Shown: piece after piece, positions 61,494 to 64,000 of the stretch
Position numbering within the stretch: the first letter of the stretch is position 1
Layout of the letters: each line of letters begins with the position of its first letter
Assembly (NCBI RefSeq): GCF_016798245.1
Contig: NZ_JAEUZA010000005.1
Span: forward strand, 62,001-126,000
Direction: 5' to 3'
Source: Alkalicoccobacillus gibsonii
GTDB taxonomy: Bacteria > Bacillota > Bacilli > Bacillales > Bacillaceae_D
DNA length: 64,000 bases
Translations under genes and position numbers: made by a program
The notes under the pieces: generated by a model
What the model was told of the DNA's origin: nothing
The model's input: only the letters and a program-made list of their open reading frames with translations
The model's database searches: none

Positions 61494-62498
61494 TCACTTT
61501 CGATTGTTCTTATAAAACGTGATGCGAAACACCGTGCCCTCTCCTTCTTTACTTTGAACATCAATCTCTCCATTTTGGCTTTTTATGATCTGTTGAACCA
61601 AGGCCAAACCAATGCCTACACTTCCTTCTTTTGCATGTGTTCCTTTGTAAAATCGTTGAAAAATATAAGGAAGCTCCTGCTTTGGAATGCCACTTCCGCT
61701 ATCTGCAATTTGAATTTCCGTAAATAAAATGTTACTTGTATAGGAAATTGTTAGCTTTCCACCCGGTTGCGTATGCTCCACTGCATTCTTTAACACATTC
61801 CCGATTGCTTCCATACTCCATTGAAAATCTCCGACATATTGAACATTTGTCTCTCCTTCAATCTGAACATGAATCTCTTTTAACTCAATAGGGATCAGCA
61901 AGGGTTGAAGCGAACGTTCAATTAGGTCCGTCACTAAAACCTTCTCCCTCTTAAACGCAATCCCCCCGGCATCCATCTTTGAAAGCTTTAACAGTGAGGT
62001 CACTAACCATTCCATTCGTTCAAGTTGGACAAGCTGATGACGGGCAAACTCACGCCTTTTGTTATCACTTACTTCTGGCTCATACATAAGATCAGCCATA
62101 ACAGTCATAGACGTAAGAGGTGTTTTTAACTGATGTGAAATGTCTGAGATCGCATCGGTTAGCTTATTCTTTTCTCCTTTTAAATCATCACTTTGCTCAG
62201 CAAGCATTCGTGTCACTCGGTAGATATCGTTTTTGAGTATACTCAGCTCCCCCTCCTCGTTATCTCGGATATCAAGCGTTTCACTCCCTGCAGCAATACT
62301 GCGCACATATTCGGACAGCCGCTCAATATCCTTATACCGCCTATTTGTGAAAACAAAAAAACCTCCTACTATAAGAATAGAAGGGATGAGAACTAGCCAA
62401 ACAGCAGGAGCCTGGAGAAGCATTGCACAAAGCAAACCACCGCCAATAACCAAAGCGAAATAAAACAGTAAACCCTTTACTTCTCTATGGCGTAGCAT
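61494..62498 (-). CDS. Sensor histidine kinase of the third ABC module
   Basis: 334 residues. Two adjacent helices near 12-50, then a linker of about 60 residues and the H-box DISHQLKTPLTSMTVMADLM near 125. The HATPase domain has NVLKNAVEHT, DSGSGIP, and GSVGIGLALVQQII. No external sensor domain. ATG at 62498 has AGGCAGGTGATAGCC upstream and overlaps the regulator gene by 14 bases. It most likely senses through the membrane or the neighbouring permease. Confidence 0.9.
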   Translation of the reverse strand: MLRHREVKGLLFYFALVIGGGLLCAMLLQAPAVWLVLIPSILIVGGFFVFTNRRYKDIERLSEYVRSIAAGSETLDIRDNEEGELSILKNDIYRVTRMLAEQSDDLKGEKNKLTDAISDISHQLKTPLTSMTVMADLMYEPEVSDNKRREFARHQLVQLERMEWLVTSLLKLSKMDAGGIAFKREKVLVTDLIERSLQPLLIPIELKEIHVQIEGETNVQYVGDFQWSMEAIGNVLKNAVEHTQPGGKLTISYTSNILFTEIQIADSGSGIPKQELPYIFQRFYKGTHAKEGSVGIGLALVQQIIKSQNGEIDVQSKEGEGTVFRITFYKNNRK

Positions 62499-63189
62499 GG
62501 CTATCACCTGCCTTGTAACCTAGTCCACGAACTGTTTGAATCATCTCAGGCTGATGCGGATCATCTTCAAGCTTTTCTCTAAGTCTCTTTATATAAACAG
62601 TTAACGTATTATCATTTACAAACTCTCCACCCACATCCCAAATCCGGTCCAAAAGCTGTGCACGCGAGAGAACCTGTCCAGGATGCGCAGCAAAAATCAT
62701 GAGCAACCGATATTCCAGAGCAGTCAGCACAATTTCCTGACCACGTTTGTATACTTTTGCTTCTAATGTATGGACTTCAATGGGTCCTATGGATAAGGTA
62801 TTTGATTGCGGCGAGGATGTTTGCTTGGAATACCGTCTTAGAACAGACTTAATCCGCGAGGTAAGCTCTCTCACTCGAAAGGGCTTCGTGATATAGTCGT
62901 CGGCTCCCATATCAAGCCCCATCACCACATTCACTTCTTCATCCATTGCTGTTAAGAAAATAACAGGAAGATCTGCCTTCCCTTTGACGAGCTGACAAAG
63001 CTCATACCCGCTTCCATCAGGGAGCGTCAAGTCTAGTAAGCAAAGTGTAATCGACTCAAGTTCCTGCTCAATAACCTGCTTCGCCGCTTTTGTATTCTCA
63101 CATAACCGAACATCATAGCCTTCTTGTTTTAAAGAATAGCTTAGTCCTTCAGCAATGGCTCGGTCATCTTCTACAACTAGGATCGTCAT
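62485..63189 (-). CDS. OmpR-family response regulator of the third ABC module
   Basis: 234 residues. Receiver domain with Asp in LCLLDLTLPDGSGYELCQLV near 53 and Lys in YITKPFRVREL, then a winged helix with YRLLMIFAAHPGQVLSRAQLLDRIWD and TVYIKRLREKLEDD. ATG at 63189 has AAAGAGGGACACAC in front; the frame is open to 63255 without a site. It precedes the kinase and ABC genes on the same strand, so the order is RR, HK, ATPase, permease. Confidence 0.92.
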   Translation of the reverse strand: MTILVVEDDRAIAEGLSYSLKQEGYDVRLCENTKAAKQVIEQELESITLCLLDLTLPDGSGYELCQLVKGKADLPVIFLTAMDEEVNVVMGLDMGADDYITKPFRVRELTSRIKSVLRRYSKQTSSPQSNTLSIGPIEVHTLEAKVYKRGQEIVLTALEYRLLMIFAAHPGQVLSRAQLLDRIWDVGGEFVNDNTLTVYIKRLREKLEDDPHQPEMIQTVRGLGYKAGDSHATP

Positions 63190-63267
63190 GTGTGTCCCTC
63201 TTTCTGTACAGTACTCTCCCATTATTCTACTCACATTTTTGCGCTGCGTATACACTACGTTTAATAC

Positions 63268-63777
63268 TTAGCTCAGATTTGACGAACACCAAAACGTATG
63301 GACAAGTCCATAAAAAAGAATGAGAGGCATCTGAAAAAAATGACCGTCCACTTCTCCTTCATAGGTATGTTGGATGTTGGTCGTACGCTCTGTGCTTCCA
63401 ATTTGTTCTTCTTTTTTATCCAGAATAACCGCAGTCCGATCCATTTGAATCTTAAATGTAAATGTAGGATGACCCTCCAGATACACAACCACCTGGTGCG
63501 CTTTGAAAAAACCTTTTGGATATTCCGCTTCACCGATTGTCTGGTCATTCTTAAGAATCTCCCACTTCGTTTCACCCAAGAGTTTGATTTTCTTTTGTGA
63601 GATTGTATATGTATCCTGATTCCTATCATCGTAGGTACGAATGTTCACATCATAGATTGGATTACGTGTTTGTTTCGTAAAGAACCTCTCCATGGAGCCA
63701 ATTTTAGCTTGTCCATCGTAAATTGAGAAGGAGTCGGTGGATCTCGCTATTGTTGGGGCGGTGTAACTAAAGTTCAC
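63268..63777 (-). CDS. Tubby C-terminal-like (LOR-type) protein
   Basis: 169 residues, beta-rich and without signal. The pattern FSIYDGQAKIGSMERFF...NPIYDVNIRTYDDRNQDTYTISQKK...KWEILKNDQTIGEAEY resembles the tubby C-terminal/LURP-one-like domain family found in Bacillaceae. GTG at 63777 with GGGAGGGTTAACA is the start; it is directly behind the stop of the upstream gene. The role is unknown; related folds act as phospholipid scramblases. Confidence 0.65.
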   Translation of the reverse strand: MNFSYTAPTIARSTDSFSIYDGQAKIGSMERFFTKQTRNPIYDVNIRTYDDRNQDTYTISQKKIKLLGETKWEILKNDQTIGEAEYPKGFFKAHQVVVYLEGHPTFTFKIQMDRTAVILDKKEEQIGSTERTTNIQHTYEGEVDGHFFQMPLILFYGLVHTFWCSSNLS

Positions 63778-63779
63778 TG

Positions 63780-64000
63780 TTAACCCTCCCACTCTTCCTC
63801 AAAACACATATACCAGTAATACGAGGGATCAAGCAGAGCAACAGCGCTTCTTGTTTCGGTCCAGTCCTCACTGTTCCCTTCAAATGCTTTGATTCTCTCA
63901 ACCTGTTTTTTTCGATCCAATTCCCGATAAATCATAAGCACTTGCGATTTCTGATGTTTATTTAGAGTAAAAATTTTATTGTTTAATGAATCGATATCAC
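63780..64000 (-). CDS. Partial hypothetical protein at the right edge
   Basis: The last 73 codons of a gene whose start lies outside the window. The visible C-terminus contains HQKSQVLMIYRELDRKKQVER, then an acidic/aromatic end SYYWYMCFEEEWEG. Its stop is three bases before the tubby-like start, so the two are cotranscribed and coupled. The family is not recognised. Confidence 0.7.
   Translation of the reverse strand, partial: DIDSLNNKIFTLNKHQKSQVLMIYRELDRKKQVERIKAFEGNSEDWTETRSAVALLDPSYYWYMCFEEEWEG

Overview
The window reads as chromosome of a spore-forming, low-to-mid GC Bacillaceae bacterium, quite possibly a salt- or alkali-adapted Bacillus relative. The evidence is the treP-treA-treR order and TreR-type operators, a glp regulon with GlpP antitermination leaders, an lnrJKLMN-like (yfiJKLMN) locus, yfiB/yfiC, BceRSAB-type modules, a KinB-like kinase behind a sigma-H/Spo0A-like control region, a SpoVB/YkvU-like flippase, and strong AGGAGG ribosome sites with frequent TTG and GTG starts. 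The species cannot be fixed from the sequence alone.

Layout. 0-4.5 kb: partial glutathione peroxidase, then the trehalose PTS operon (minus strand). 4.5-9.8 kb: a two-component system plus a three-gene ABC-2 exporter like LnrJKLMN. 9.8-11.7 kb: an ECF sigma factor and its probable membrane anti-sigma partner. 12-15 kb: GH51 arabinofuranosidase and a flippase. 15-20 kb: glpF, glpK, glpD, glpP with two leader terminators. 20-25 kb: KinB-like kinase and a heterodimeric ABC exporter, then a short interspersed repeat. 25.4-38.6 kb: two complete Bce-type peptide-sensing and detoxification modules facing away from each other. Between them lie a 41-bp-period repeat array, two related micropeptide genes, a TetR/MATE pair and a hydroxyacid dehydrogenase. 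38.6-49.3 kb: mostly metabolic and small accessory genes (glutaminase, TrhO, glycerol dehydrogenase, CPBP protease, GNAT, NUDIX, CAP protein, NSS transporter). 49.3-49.7 kb: a likely type I toxin with an antisense RNA. 51-52.8 kb: an IS256-family element with a nonsense mutation, inserted in a 20-bp tandem repeat array. 52.8-57.3 kb: BAAT-type hydrolase, lipoprotein, small membrane proteins, an Lsa-like ABC-F gene with a leader-peptide attenuator, and a secreted protein plus microprotein pair. 58-63.3 kb: a third response regulator/kinase/ABC module with a MacB/FtsX-like permease. The right edge holds a tubby-like protein and a partial gene.

The dominant theme is sensing of and defence against membrane- or ribosome-active antibiotics: one Lnr-like, two Bce-like and one FtsX-type regulated exporter, plus YfiBC, MATE, ABC-F and an AAC(6')-like acetyltransferase. 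The observations most worth checking are these: (a) two homologous 30-31 residue membrane peptides, one of them the first gene of a Bce operon; (b) TNACA-N4-TGTAA operators placed 64-65 bp from the -10 element of both Bce transporter operons; (c) the ABC-F leader with interleaved hairpins; (d) the TxpA/RatA-like toxin-antisense layout; (e) the secreted-protein/microprotein pair at 57.2-57.9 kb; and (f) the strictly phased intergenic repeat arrays, one split by an IS with an identifiable 8-bp target duplication.
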